Assembly: GCF_934309415.1 (NCBI RefSeq)
Contig: NZ_CAKRDI010000028.1
Location: 1-38,821, forward strand
Length of the DNA: 38,821 nt
Direction of reading: 5' to 3'
From: an uncultured Mediterraneibacter sp.
Lineage (GTDB): Bacteria; Bacillota; Clostridia; Lachnospirales; Lachnospiraceae
Within the stretch, counting starts at the first letter, position 1. The number at the start of each line of letters is the position of its first letter. The notes under the pieces were generated by a model. That model saw only the letters and a program-made list of their open reading frames with translations, ran no database searches and was not told where the DNA came from. Of the stretch, positions 7,534 to 15,688 are shown one piece after another. Position numbers and translations under genes: made by a program.

Positions 7534-7699
7534 CTAGAGTGTGTCTTAAAAATGCTTTCTGCAAGATATATGTCACAATTTATGGGAGATTTTGTTTGAA
7601 TGAGGGCGGCGTAGCGGGCTACGTCAACCGAATGAAGACAAAATATACCGCAAAGTGGGGCATGTAGATTGCAGGAATGATTTTTCAGACACGCTCTAG
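7534..7699. repeat. Family A palindromic repeat, full copy (166 bp)
   Basis: The element starts CTAGAGTGTGTCTTAAAAAT and ends with the inverse of CTAGAGCGTGTCTGAAAAAT. A central hairpin (CGTAGC / GCTACG) sits in the middle and ATTTTGT / ACAAAAT flank it, so the whole element can fold into one long imperfect stem. A nearly identical copy lies at 23746-23911 and shorter ones at 18442 and 27128. It encodes no protein. The TA at each terminus suggests a TA-targeting MITE (inference). This copy lies inside the GRE operon, between the GRE stop and the terminator. Confidence 0.9.
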
Positions 7700-7750
7700 C
7701 ACTGAATGCAATACCTATAATCAGCAATCGTTACTGTCTATCCTCTAATA

Positions 7751-10282
7751 TCAGTCAAAAGAGGATTCTGTTCTGTTGATAAGCTCGTTCTGGAACGGTA
7801 CACTCAATGTATGGAAGAAAGAACTGAATCCTGATACACGTACCATCAGATCCTGATACTCATCCGGATGCTGCTGTGCATCAATCAGCGTTTCCTTATT
7901 AGCAACCATAAACTGTGCATGGAACGCCCCCATACCAAAATATCCATCCAGGAAATCAATGAAGTTCTCAAGTCCCTGCTCACCGGAAATTGTATCTACA
8001 CCAAACTTGTAGTTTACAAGTGTTCCACCTGCACACTTTGTATGATCAAGTTTACCGATTGATCTTGCACATGCTGTAGGGCCTTTTCTGTCTCGTCCGA
8101 CATTATCTGTACGTCCTGGTTCAATATTTGCTGAAAGAGCCTCTCCCATCTTACGACCATCTGGTGTGGCAGCAACCGGAAGCCCGAACATTACATTAAT
8201 AACCTGAGTAAATGATCCCACTTTAATCTTGCCGATTCCTCCACGTGTAGGCGGGTAAGCCAGAAGTGTGTCTGCACAATAATCATAGACATACTTCATC
8301 ATTTCATCTGCATAATCGTCATCATTTCCATAATGATGCACCTTATCACTGTCAAGATATTTATAGAGCCGTTCATAACCCTGGAAATTCTGTTTCAATG
8401 CTGTATGATACTCTTCTGCAGTATATTTTTTCTCATCAAATACAATCTGTTTAAGAGCAGATAATGAATCAGCCACCGTTGCCGGTCCAATCATCTGTAC
8501 ACCGGTAAAGTTATACTTTGCCCCGCCTCTGTACAGACTCTTACCACTTTCTGTACAACCTTCGATCAATGTTGATACAAATGGAAGTTCATCCAATTCT
8601 CCATGAACATCCTGAAGCAGATTCACCGTTGTCATCATTCTGTCTGCCCAATATTTAAACTGAGCTTCAAATGCTGCTTTTACTTCATCCATGGATTTGA
8701 AATCTCTCAAATATCCCGTTTCAAGTCCTAATGCAGGTGCATCTTCCGGATCCCACTGATTTCTACCATTGTTAAGTGCCAGTTCAAGAACCTTCGGAAG
8801 ACTGATACCACAAGAATCATTCCATCCAAGTGTTTTTCCCGGAATTTCAATTTCAACACATCCGATATTTACATAGTCGCGTGCATCCTCAAGTGACACT
8901 CCATATTTCATCAATGCCGGGATAACAACCTCATCATTCAGGAATTTTGGATGCCCCGTTGCCAGACGAACCAGACTTGCAGCCTTTACTTTTAACTCAT
9001 ATGGTGTTCCTTTATGCTCTCGGACTGTCAGATACGGATGAAGTGTTCTTGTATGTGCCATTGCATCCAGGAACATAAATGATAAATCATTTGTTGCATC
9101 ATTTCCTTCTGAATCAACACCACCAACTATCAATGCAGATGAAGTCCATCCTTTTGTTCCGCCTCTCCACATATCATCCGGAGTTGCTTCCATGAGCTGA
9201 TCATGGCATGGTACTTTGATATACATAAATTCAATCAGTTCCTGCATGAATTCTTTTGTGTAAATTCCGTTATCCAGAGAGTATCTGTAAAATGGATACA
9301 TGTACTGATCCATACGTCCCCATGCAAGCGCATGTCCATTCTGCTCCATGAACATTACCATCAAGATTGTATACGCCAGTTCCATTGCTTCCCAGAAATC
9401 TGTCGGAGCTTCCTCAGCAAGTTTCGCACAGATTTCACTCAGTTTTTGAAGCTCTTTCTTTGTCTGCTCACTTTCGTATTTTTCCATCTGCTCTTTCGCA
9501 AATTCCGCATATCTTCTGAAATAATTTGAAATACCATCAAATACGATCAGCTGCGCTTCATGGAACTGGTATGCTTTAATCTCATCCACTGTGATCGGCA
9601 GACCGATTTTATCCATTGCTTTATGAATATCCTCTTTGATTCCTCCGATTCCTCTCTTTAATGCATACGCATAATCCGGAGTAATATGTCCCACACTGAA
9701 GTCTACATTAACATTTGGATTAAATACAAGCATTCCCCCAAGTGCACTTCCCTTCGCTGCATCCTTAGGAAGACGTGCTCTGATTACTTCTCCAACGCTT
9801 TTTCCTTTCCAATAGGACTCTGTACTCAGTAATTCTTCTCTTGTTTTCTCATCATCCTGAATTGGATTATAAATTCTTTCTGAAAATGGTTTGTTATGTA
9901 ATTCATCATAAAGCCATGATCCGATATATTCCGGATGTACCGGGTTCGCATAATTTGCTGCGCCGTCATCCAGCAACAGTAATTCACCTTCCTCATAATG
10001 CAGAGGGCAGACATCCATATATTTTGCCAGTGCTTTCGCCTTCTTAATTACCATTGGCTGTGCTTCATTTTCCTTATACACTTCTGTCCATACCAATGCA
10101 CGTGTAGACTCAATTGTCAGTGGAGTCTGTTTATAAATTTCTCTGAGCCTGTTAATTCTTTCGCTCGGTGAATATCCACCGCCTCCGGATACCAGATTCT
10201 TCTTCGCTCCAACTCCCCAGTCCTTGTCGATCGGCTCTAAACCACAGGCTATTGTATGAACCACATTTTTCTTTGCTTCCAT
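7751..10282 (-). CDS. Glycyl-radical enzyme of unassigned substrate (GRE dehydratase/lyase type)
   Basis: The 843-residue product has the full length of the PflD/dehydratase-like GREs. The active-site thiyl cysteine is Cys475 with the general base Glu477 in NIGCVEIEIPGK. The radical glycine is Gly818 in RVSGFSSFF, 25 residues from the C-terminus as usual. Generic blocks are present (WGRMDQYMYPFY near 321, GHPKFLNDE near 443). The motif reads GCVEIE where glycerol, diol and choline enzymes as I recall them read GCVEP, and RVSGFSS departs from the usual RV.GYSA, so it is not clearly any characterised member. No small subunit (against hydroxyphenylacetate decarboxylase), no microcompartment and no P5C reductase lie nearby. 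It likely dehydrates or cleaves a small polar substrate. AGGAGG lies 8 nt before ATG; its promoter shares an operator with the alcohol dehydrogenase. Confidence 0.9.
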   Translation of the reverse strand: MEAKKNVVHTIACGLEPIDKDWGVGAKKNLVSGGGGYSPSERINRLREIYKQTPLTIESTRALVWTEVYKENEAQPMVIKKAKALAKYMDVCPLHYEEGELLLLDDGAANYANPVHPEYIGSWLYDELHNKPFSERIYNPIQDDEKTREELLSTESYWKGKSVGEVIRARLPKDAAKGSALGGMLVFNPNVNVDFSVGHITPDYAYALKRGIGGIKEDIHKAMDKIGLPITVDEIKAYQFHEAQLIVFDGISNYFRRYAEFAKEQMEKYESEQTKKELQKLSEICAKLAEEAPTDFWEAMELAYTILMVMFMEQNGHALAWGRMDQYMYPFYRYSLDNGIYTKEFMQELIEFMYIKVPCHDQLMEATPDDMWRGGTKGWTSSALIVGGVDSEGNDATNDLSFMFLDAMAHTRTLHPYLTVREHKGTPYELKVKAASLVRLATGHPKFLNDEVVIPALMKYGVSLEDARDYVNIGCVEIEIPGKTLGWNDSCGISLPKVLELALNNGRNQWDPEDAPALGLETGYLRDFKSMDEVKAAFEAQFKYWADRMMTTVNLLQDVHGELDELPFVSTLIEGCTESGKSLYRGGAKYNFTGVQMIGPATVADSLSALKQIVFDEKKYTAEEYHTALKQNFQGYERLYKYLDSDKVHHYGNDDDYADEMMKYVYDYCADTLLAYPPTRGGIGKIKVGSFTQVINVMFGLPVAATPDGRKMGEALSANIEPGRTDNVGRDRKGPTACARSIGKLDHTKCAGGTLVNYKFGVDTISGEQGLENFIDFLDGYFGMGAFHAQFMVANKETLIDAQQHPDEYQDLMVRVSGFSSFFHTLSVPFQNELINRTESSFD

Positions 10283-10348
10283 TACAGTTTCCTCCTTCTG
10301 AATAAATAATAATTAAATTAAAAATTCATTAGTTATTTCTTTAACATA

Positions 10349-10414
10349 ATTATAAAATCTTATATCTCCGGGAAACAGATAGCAAAAATTGACAAAGGAT
10401 TACTTTTTTGACAA
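10349..10414 (-). promoter_or_regulatory. GRE promoter with shared operator box
   Basis: On the minus strand TTGTCAAAAAAGTAATC runs from 10414 to 10398 and TATAAT from 10354 to 10349, 60 nt between starts, identical to the alcohol dehydrogenase promoter. The -35 position reads TGTTTC, a poor match, consistent with activator dependence. A second TTGTCAAT follows 19 nt after the first. The predicted 5' UTR is about 60 nt. Confidence 0.65.
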
Positions 10415-10497
10415 GTTTCATCTTTTTCCGAGAATTCCATAACTTATACACATTACTATTCACTCCACTTTGTCATATATTCTAAAAAATAAAAGTA

Positions 10498-10523
10498 CAG
10501 AACAAACATTTATATTTGTTCTG
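10498..10523 (-). terminator. Terminator after the HIRAN remnant
   Basis: CAGAACAAA (10498-10506) pairs with TTTGTTCTG (10515-10523), with an 8-nt loop. On the minus strand it is followed by TACTTTTATTTTTT. It insulates the GRE promoter from transcription arriving from the HIRAN/ATPase side. Confidence 0.75.
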
Positions 10524-10548
10524 CACCTATATCAAAAATATCTTTTAA

Positions 10549-11205
10549 TTACTTCTTTAATTTCATAATTTTTATTAGTATACTAATACATTCATCACAA
10601 CCATTTTCCTTTGTAACACTTGCAACATGCCATCCTTCAACTCTGCCTTCTTCGATAAATTTAATAAACGCCTGAGAATAATATCTGGGAACATAACCTA
10701 ACGTTTCTTGCTGCCCATTATCTACACAAATTGCATTTTTATCATACATATTAGTAGGTTCTTGTACTAAAAAAACTTCATCACCTCGTGTAACTAGAAT
10801 TGCTTTCTCGCACGAATCTCCCTCACAACCTAAGTAATGCCTTGTCCCAGCTATATAAAACAATTTTTCATAATCATTTTCATAATTCAAAATAGGATCA
10901 ATAAACTGTAAATTATCAATTGGTAGTTTCGCATCACTTTTTTTAAGTAATTGATAAGAATCATATTCTTTTAATCCATATTTTTCCAGAATTTTATTAA
11001 TATCTTTTCTCTTTCTATCCGAAAGTCTGCTTGCAAAAACAGGAAATAATTTTTCAGATTTATATACAACATCTAATCTTTCAAACGACACTAAAGGTGT
11101 AAAACCAGCTTCACGAGCTTCTTCTATTTCTTCACAATACCGAAATTCATATTGTTCATTTTCCGTAAGCTGACCAACAATATATTGCCTTCTATTCGAA
11201 GCACA
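10549..11205 (-). pseudogene. HIRAN-domain protein, 5'-truncated
   Basis: The C-terminal half is a HIRAN domain: FYIAGTRHYLG, then VFLVQEPTNMYDKNAICV and LGYVPRYYS. HIRAN is a DNA-end/repair-associated fold found alone or fused to helicases. Translating upstream of the first candidate start (GTG at 11091) in the same frame gives more protein-like sequence (NRRQYIVGQL, CEEIEEAREAGFTPLVSFER) with no start codon, until the frame meets the broken ATPase near 11205. The original N-terminus has been lost by a recombination that fused it to the ATPase remnant. A shorter product from the GTG could still be made, but I see no good ribosome site. HIRAN call secure; functional status doubtful. Confidence 0.7.
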
Positions 11206-12120
11206 ATTGCTTCTTTGGAATGTGGTTTTACAATATCAGAAATAACAATGTGTCCGGCATATTTTCCGTCCACTGCCATATGAATGATTGTTCCTACGCT
11301 GTGGCATTCCTGATAGGAAATCCCCATGCGCTTCATCAGTTTTCCGTTTCCTGCTGCCACCAGTCCTCCATCTATATAAGCTGTCACACCATGTCCACTG
11401 ATTTCTTCAATGTCTGATACTCTGCTGCGGTCAAGCTGTTTTCCGTAAACTTCCTGTAAGCTCTTGCTGATCGGATGAGAAGATGCGCATTCTGTAAGTG
11501 CTGCATATTCCAGTAATTTTGCATTATCCATGTTGCTGTGATGAACGGCACTTACTTCAAATACACCCTGTGTCAGTGTTCCGGTCTTGTCAAATACGAC
11601 ATATTTTGTCTGTGATAATGTTTCCAGATAATTAGAACCTTTGATCAGGATTCCTTCTTTACTTGCTCCACCGATTCCGGCAAAGAAACATTCCATCCAA
11701 CGGAACTTTTTCTCCCGGCTGAACCACAATGATACTTCCGATTCCAACTTCATCCGGATCAACCTTTTCAATCTTTCCGTTCTTTTCAACATTTGCATAG
11801 TCCGGACGGATATCCATCAGCGCGCTGATATTTCTTCTGCTCTTTCCTACTGCATAACTCTGGAACAGCTCTCCGATCTGATAAAAAAGCATAACTGCGA
11901 TTGCTTCGTTATAATCACCGCTCTTTTCATAAATCGCCAGAGCGAAAATACCTACTGTAGCAACTGCCATCAAAAAGTTTTCATCAAATACCTAACCATT
12001 TAAAATTCCTTTAAAAGCTTTTCTTAAAATATCATATCCGATGACTGCATACGCAACCAGATAACAGACAAGCTGTGGAATTCCGGTAACCGGAATAACA
12101 AGAGCCGAGAGTGATGGATA
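11205..12120 (-). pseudogene. Heavy-metal P-type ATPase (CadA/ZntA type), multiply broken
   Basis: Pieces of a Cd/Zn/Co-exporting P1B ATPase appear in order on the minus strand. A membrane segment is IPQLVCYLVAYAVIGYDIL. An in-frame TAG at 11992-11994 replaces the Gln codon expected before VFDENFLMAVATVG. The actuator start is GELFQSYAVGKSRRNISAL and PGEKVPLDG. A deletion with frameshift removes about 190 residues, including the CPC membrane motif, resuming at FFAGIGGASKEGIL. The phosphorylation site DKTGTLTQG and part of the P/N domain follow, ending at KPHSKEAI where the HIRAN remnant begins. The metal-binding N-terminus and the C-terminal third are gone. No function is possible. The lesion types show progressive decay after acquisition of an accessory metal-resistance gene. 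Confidence 0.85.
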
Positions 12121-12213
12121 TCGTAGTATCTTGTACCGAATAGCTGATTAATGGGTACACTTCTTAAGGCATCCATGTTGTTTGCTTTATAAAGGCTATT
12201 TCCCTCTGATCAA

Positions 12214-12406
12214 CTATGATGATAAACCTTCCGTGTCTAAGGGGATCATGCCACAACTTCCTTCGTTCCACCTATCATACACTGAGTGCCATTCTCCGGT
12301 TCCTGCCATTTCCTCTAAGAGTTTTCCGCTGTCTCCAATTCCGGAAGATGCTGACGTACAGAACGGAATCACTGTTTTTCCAGTGAAATCATTTGATTTT
12401 ACAAAT
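12214..12406 (-). pseudogene. Flavodoxin remnant
   Basis: The minus frame encodes DFTGKTVIPFCTSASSGIGD then SGKLLEEMAGTGEW, the FMN-loop region of short-chain flavodoxins common beside Lachnospiraceae reductases. Homology begins abruptly at the edge of a decayed family B repeat and ends after GEW at about 12289, where unrelated sequence runs to a stop. The N-terminal FMN phosphate loop is missing. The plus-strand ORF at 12182-12499 is its shadow. Confidence 0.7.
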
Positions 12407-12475
12407 ACGTTACTGTTTGCAGCTATGCTGATTAACTATGAGGATGCACGTTTTGGCTTGAATGTATCTCAGTTC
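12404..12475 (-). repeat. Decayed family B element
   Basis: In reverse orientation to the other copies, this stretch carries the B hairpin half CGTTACTGTTTGCAGC and then the internal block GAGGATGCAC, TTGAATGTATCTC that characterises the 143-bp element. It abuts the flavodoxin remnant, so insertion of or recombination at the repeat probably broke that gene. Confidence 0.6.
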
Positions 12476-12505
12476 TGTATAAAATCATTTTTAACATAAC
12501 AAAAA

Positions 12506-12541
12506 GGCAGGAACTATTCTTTTTACAGAACACTTCCTGCC
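12506..12541 (-). terminator. Intrinsic terminator
   Basis: GGCAGGAA (12506-12513) pairs with TTCCTGCC (12534-12541). On the minus strand the stem is followed by TTTTTG. It would stop transcripts coming from the right before they enter the flavodoxin/ATPase debris. Confidence 0.65.
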
Positions 12542-12659
12542 CTAAATACATTTTAATTTGTTAAAACTTTCTACTAGAAGATCAGTCTCATCTGATGCCG
12601 TACAACAGTTCCATTATACATCGCTGCATTTCCATACACTCTAAGTTAATTTTCTAGTC

Positions 12660-12749
12660 AAGCGGATATTCGCAATCCGCTTCGCTACTTGCTCATAACC
12701 GAATAACTGCTCCGCAGTTTATCAGAAGGAGCTTGCACTCCTCCTGATA
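12660..12749. other. Cluster of three hairpins downstream of the DUF2075 gene
   Basis: Three perfect or near-perfect stems follow one another: AAGCGGAT/ATCCGCTT (12660-12682), AACTGC/GCAGTT (12705-12719) and TATCAGAAGGAG/CTCCTCCTGATA (12720-12749, one mismatch pair). A fourth hairpin, the gene's terminator, lies at 12755-12803. No ORF covers them. This may be a structured 3' UTR, a small RNA or a third repeat family. Confidence 0.5.
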
Positions 12750-12754
12750 CAAGC

Positions 12755-12803
12755 AAGTCCCCACCCACTGCTTATTGCTTTTCACAATTGAAGCAGGGGA
12801 CTT
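12755..12803 (-). terminator. Hairpin overlapping the DUF2075 stop codon
   Basis: AAGTCCCC (12755-12762) pairs with GGGGACTT (12796-12803), and inner TGCTT pairs with AAGCA. The right arm includes the TAA stop of the gene at 12802. No clean U-tract follows on the minus strand, so termination efficiency is uncertain. Confidence 0.5.
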
Positions 12804-14415
12804 ACTTGATTCGGTTAACCTGTAACAGTTCCAACACTCTTTCATAGACTGTTTCATTTCCTTTAACCACCAGCGCCAGATTTTCTTTCGCCAGGTTTAG
12901 CTGATGAAACAAGCTTCTCACATCCGATTTTCCATCTGTGTCATGAATTTTGGACCTTAAATAATATGTTTCATCATAATAATATCGTTCATCTATCAGC
13001 ACAACCAATCGTTCCACTTCACTGATCGCTGAGGTCGTAATTTCTTTTTGCATCTCACTGTCTCGGTACTGATATCCCTGCTGCGTATAAGCTTTCAACA
13101 GATTTTCCGCTTCTCTTTCATCATTGGCGTATACCACCTTAATATGTGGATACCCTTTCTGACTTCTTCTCTTCGGTAAATGCATCATGTTCTGAATAAA
13201 AGAAGAAAGTTCTGCATTGGTACGGATTCGATTAGTCAGATGAAAGGACAAAAGATCCTGGAGATTTCCTATGTTTTTCATCACACTTCGATCAATTTCT
13301 TTTGGTGAAATCATTTCTTCTGAATCACTGGAAAAAATGACCGGTCGCTGCCCGCTTTTTTCAAGCAGGTATTCCAGTTTTTTCTCTGAAAGTAAATGGG
13401 CTTCATCTACCAGAATCGCACTGTACTGACTCCACTGAATCTGTGTTTCTCCCTGATCTGCTACTGAATTCTTACCATATGATAAGCCTGAAGAAAACGA
13501 TTTTCTATGCCCATCCAATTCAAGCTGTCCCTCCAAAGGCTTTTCTCCATATAACAAAAACTCTTTATCTGATTCGCTCAGACTGTCATCTGAGATTCTA
13601 CTATTTAAAGCTATCTCCCGGTCTGACACGAAATCAATCCTCTGCAATCGTTCATGAAGTATCTTCCATTTCATTCCTGCTTCTCCGCAGTGAATCATAC
13701 AAACTTTCTGCCTGCTCGACAGTTTCATCGCAATATCATAGAGAAGTAACGTCTTTCCTGTGCCCGGAAGACCGGTAAACCAGAAATACCCTGATCGTTT
13801 TGCCCTGATTTTCTTTAAAATCTGCCGTTCAATCTCTCTTTGCTGGGAAGTCAGAAAATACTCTTTTCTCAGGAAACGTTCCGGCTCTGTCAATGGAGAG
13901 ATCAAATATAATTCTGCCCGGAACAGATCTTCTATATCCCCTTCGTACTCACTGCCACCCTTTTGTAATTCCATACACAACTGCTCCCAGTCTGCAGCTA
14001 CAACATGGTCATGATTGGTCAGACGGACCAGACGATTCTGACTGCTGATATAAGTATAAGACTGGATTGGGCGTCCAAGTACTGACAGATAATATCTGTT
14101 TTGTATCAACTGTTTTCGGATCGCCTCATCCGACACCTGACCGCTTTTCAACTCAATATTCACGATCTGCTCTTCCCGGATCTGTAAAAGGTCAAATTCT
14201 TTACCGAGCCTCGGAATCTGAAAAGAATAAAAGAAACGAAGTTCATAAACTTCCGGTATCTGCCTCTCCAGCTGCTCCACCAGAGACTTCATGCTTTCCA
14301 GTTCCCATTCCCGGATCTTAAGAAAGCGTTCTCTTCCTGACAGTTGTCTCTCCATCTTTTGCAGACACTCGGTGCTCTGATTTCTTGTAATTGTATAAAT
14401 CGATATCGATTTCAT
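12802..14415 (-). CDS. DUF2075/SF1-like ATPase with N-terminal nuclease-like domain
   Basis: The 537-residue protein appears to have two parts. Residues ~25-150 carry a PD-(D/E)XK-like signature, EFD at 73-75 and ELK at 88-90, followed by Q102/Q105, recalling NERD or type IV restriction nucleases. Residues ~190-537 form a DUF2075 (Schlafen-group helicase-like) ATPase: Walker A GLPGTGKT at 215-222, Walker B DEAH at 337-340, an Arg-rich segment (LTNRIRTNAELSSF) and a C-terminal LAKENLALVV strand resembling degenerate motif VI. The arrangement fits DNA- or RNA-targeting defence or repair. It stands alone with its own promoter, beside a HIRAN remnant, in an accessory region. Domain calls rest on motifs only; defence function is inference. 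Confidence 0.7.
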   Translation of the reverse strand: MKSISIYTITRNQSTECLQKMERQLSGRERFLKIREWELESMKSLVEQLERQIPEVYELRFFYSFQIPRLGKEFDLLQIREEQIVNIELKSGQVSDEAIRKQLIQNRYYLSVLGRPIQSYTYISSQNRLVRLTNHDHVVAADWEQLCMELQKGGSEYEGDIEDLFRAELYLISPLTEPERFLRKEYFLTSQQREIERQILKKIRAKRSGYFWFTGLPGTGKTLLLYDIAMKLSSRQKVCMIHCGEAGMKWKILHERLQRIDFVSDREIALNSRISDDSLSESDKEFLLYGEKPLEGQLELDGHRKSFSSGLSYGKNSVADQGETQIQWSQYSAILVDEAHLLSEKKLEYLLEKSGQRPVIFSSDSEEMISPKEIDRSVMKNIGNLQDLLSFHLTNRIRTNAELSSFIQNMMHLPKRRSQKGYPHIKVVYANDEREAENLLKAYTQQGYQYRDSEMQKEITTSAISEVERLVVLIDERYYYDETYYLRSKIHDTDGKSDVRSLFHQLNLAKENLALVVKGNETVYERVLELLQVNRIK

Positions 14416-14459
14416 ATTTTTCCGCCTTAACTGAATAAAATATCTATGCGCTTTTCACT

Positions 14460-14488
14460 ATTATAAATTTATTCACTTAGATTTACAA
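14460..14488 (-). promoter_or_regulatory. Candidate promoter of the DUF2075 gene
   Basis: TATAAT (minus 14465-14460) with a TTGTAA -35 (14488-14483) and a 17-nt spacer, about 45 nt upstream of the ATG. Confidence 0.5.
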
Positions 14489-14547
14489 TGACTATAAAAC
14501 TGATAGAAAAAGAAAACAGGCTTAAACTGATCTGTAATGCAAAAGAA

Positions 14548-14591
14548 AAAGCAAAAGAAGGCTCAAATTTCTTCAAACCTTCTTCTGCTTT
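14548..14591 (-). terminator. Terminator after the 3-hydroxyacyl-CoA dehydrogenase
   Basis: AAAGCAAAAGAAGG (14548-14561) pairs with CCTTCTTCTGCTTT (14578-14591), 13 of 14 positions. On the minus strand it ends in TTTGCTTTTTCTTTT. Confidence 0.75.
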
Positions 14592-14657
14592 TCATATACT
14601 TATATCAACCGTCCATTACACAATTCCTGCTTTTGCAAAATGCTGAATCTGGCCAAT

Positions 14658-15614
14658 CTATTTGTATTTATAGAATCCTTCTCCTGTAGCAACTCCCTTT
14701 TTCCCCGCATCAATATACTCTTTCAGAATCTTTGCAATCTTGCCAGGTATTGTGTTCGGATCTTTTGCTTCCGGATTCATAATTACAATGTTGTACGCTG
14801 TATCCAGTCCAACGATATCCAGAATTCTGAACGGTCCTGCCGGTGCTCCGGTTCCAAGTACCCATGTAAGGTCAATCGTTTCTGGATCTGCAACATCATT
14901 TGCAAGAAGTGCCTGTCCTGCATTAAGGAATGGAACCAAAAGAGAATTCAGAATATACCCTGGCTGCTCCTTTTTCAATTTTAGCGGGATCATTCCAATC
15001 TGCTGAGCAAATTCTACCACTTCATTATAATATTTCGGATCTGTTTCGCTGTGTCCCATAATCTCAGCTGTATTATTTTTCCAGATCTCATTTGCAAAAT
15101 GAAGTGCCAGATATTTCTCCGGTCTTCCTGTATATTTTGCAAATGTACTTGGCAGCATCGTAGATGAATTCGTTACTATTACTGTCTTCTCCGGAAGAAG
15201 TGGAGCCATGTTTTCATAGAACTCAATCTTTGCTTTTGGATCTTCTGAAAGAGATTCAATAACCAAATCTGCATCTTCCACCGCTTTCTTCATATCCAGT
15301 TCATAGTTTAACTCTTCGTATGCTTTATCTGCCTGAGCTTTCAACTCATTAACCTTTTCGACTGTCAGAGATGCAAAATCAGCCACTAATCCGCGTGGAT
15401 ATAATTTTGTCTCCGTTCCAATCAGTGATTTTGTCTGCTCCAGATCTCTTATATATGCCTCATGCCATCTGGAAAACTTCGGCTTCGCTCGTTCAATAGA
15501 ACCTTCACTTCTCAACCATACTGTCACATCAAATCCTTTATACGCAACCTGATATGCGATCTGACTTCCAAGTATTCCACCACCAACTACAACTACTTTC
15601 TTAAAACTCATCAT
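14658..15614 (-). CDS. 3-hydroxyacyl-CoA dehydrogenase family protein
   Basis: The 318-residue protein has an N-terminal NAD-binding fold (VVVVGGGILGSQIA at residues 7-20) and the 3HCDH catalytic region: VTNSSTMLPS, then LHFANEIWKN with the catalytic His, and a C-terminal domain with PGYILNSLLVPF and GTGAPAGPFRILDIVGLD. It oxidises or forms 3-hydroxyacyl-CoA with NAD(H). At 318 residues it is longer than butyrate-pathway Hbd (about 280) because of an insert near residues 45-95. It is monocistronic, with no crotonase, thiolase or acyl-CoA dehydrogenase alongside, so a butyrate role is not supported by context. Two adjacent ATGs are possible starts; GGGAGGAAATT suits either. Confidence 0.85.
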   Translation of the reverse strand: MMSFKKVVVVGGGILGSQIAYQVAYKGFDVTVWLRSEGSIERAKPKFSRWHEAYIRDLEQTKSLIGTETKLYPRGLVADFASLTVEKVNELKAQADKAYEELNYELDMKKAVEDADLVIESLSEDPKAKIEFYENMAPLLPEKTVIVTNSSTMLPSTFAKYTGRPEKYLALHFANEIWKNNTAEIMGHSETDPKYYNEVVEFAQQIGMIPLKLKKEQPGYILNSLLVPFLNAGQALLANDVADPETIDLTWVLGTGAPAGPFRILDIVGLDTAYNIVIMNPEAKDPNTIPGKIAKILKEYIDAGKKGVATGEGFYKYK

Positions 15615-15659
15615 AATTTCCTCCCTTATTTCGATTTTTCTGAAACAATAATTGAACTT

Positions 15660-15688
15660 ATCATATCTGAGTTTTTGTTGAAAGTCAA
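15660..15688 (-). promoter_or_regulatory. Promoter of the 3-hydroxyacyl-CoA dehydrogenase gene
   Basis: TTGACT (minus 15688-15683), a 17-nt spacer and TATGAT (15665-15660), 46 nt upstream of the first ATG. The remaining DNA from 15690 to 15925 is AT-rich and shows nothing else. Confidence 0.7.

Noticed and set aside
7392..7727. 111-codon minus-strand ORF between GRE and activase
   Set aside because: It reads through the family A repeat and the terminator and overlaps the activase start in another frame.
7751..10282. Calling the GRE glycerol/diol dehydratase or choline TMA-lyase
   Set aside because: Key motif residues differ, and the microcompartment, diol or cut genes that accompany those enzymes are absent.
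12182..12499. 105-codon plus-strand ORF
   Set aside because: It is antisense to the flavodoxin remnant and runs through a decayed family B repeat; the minus-strand reading carries the recognisable motif.
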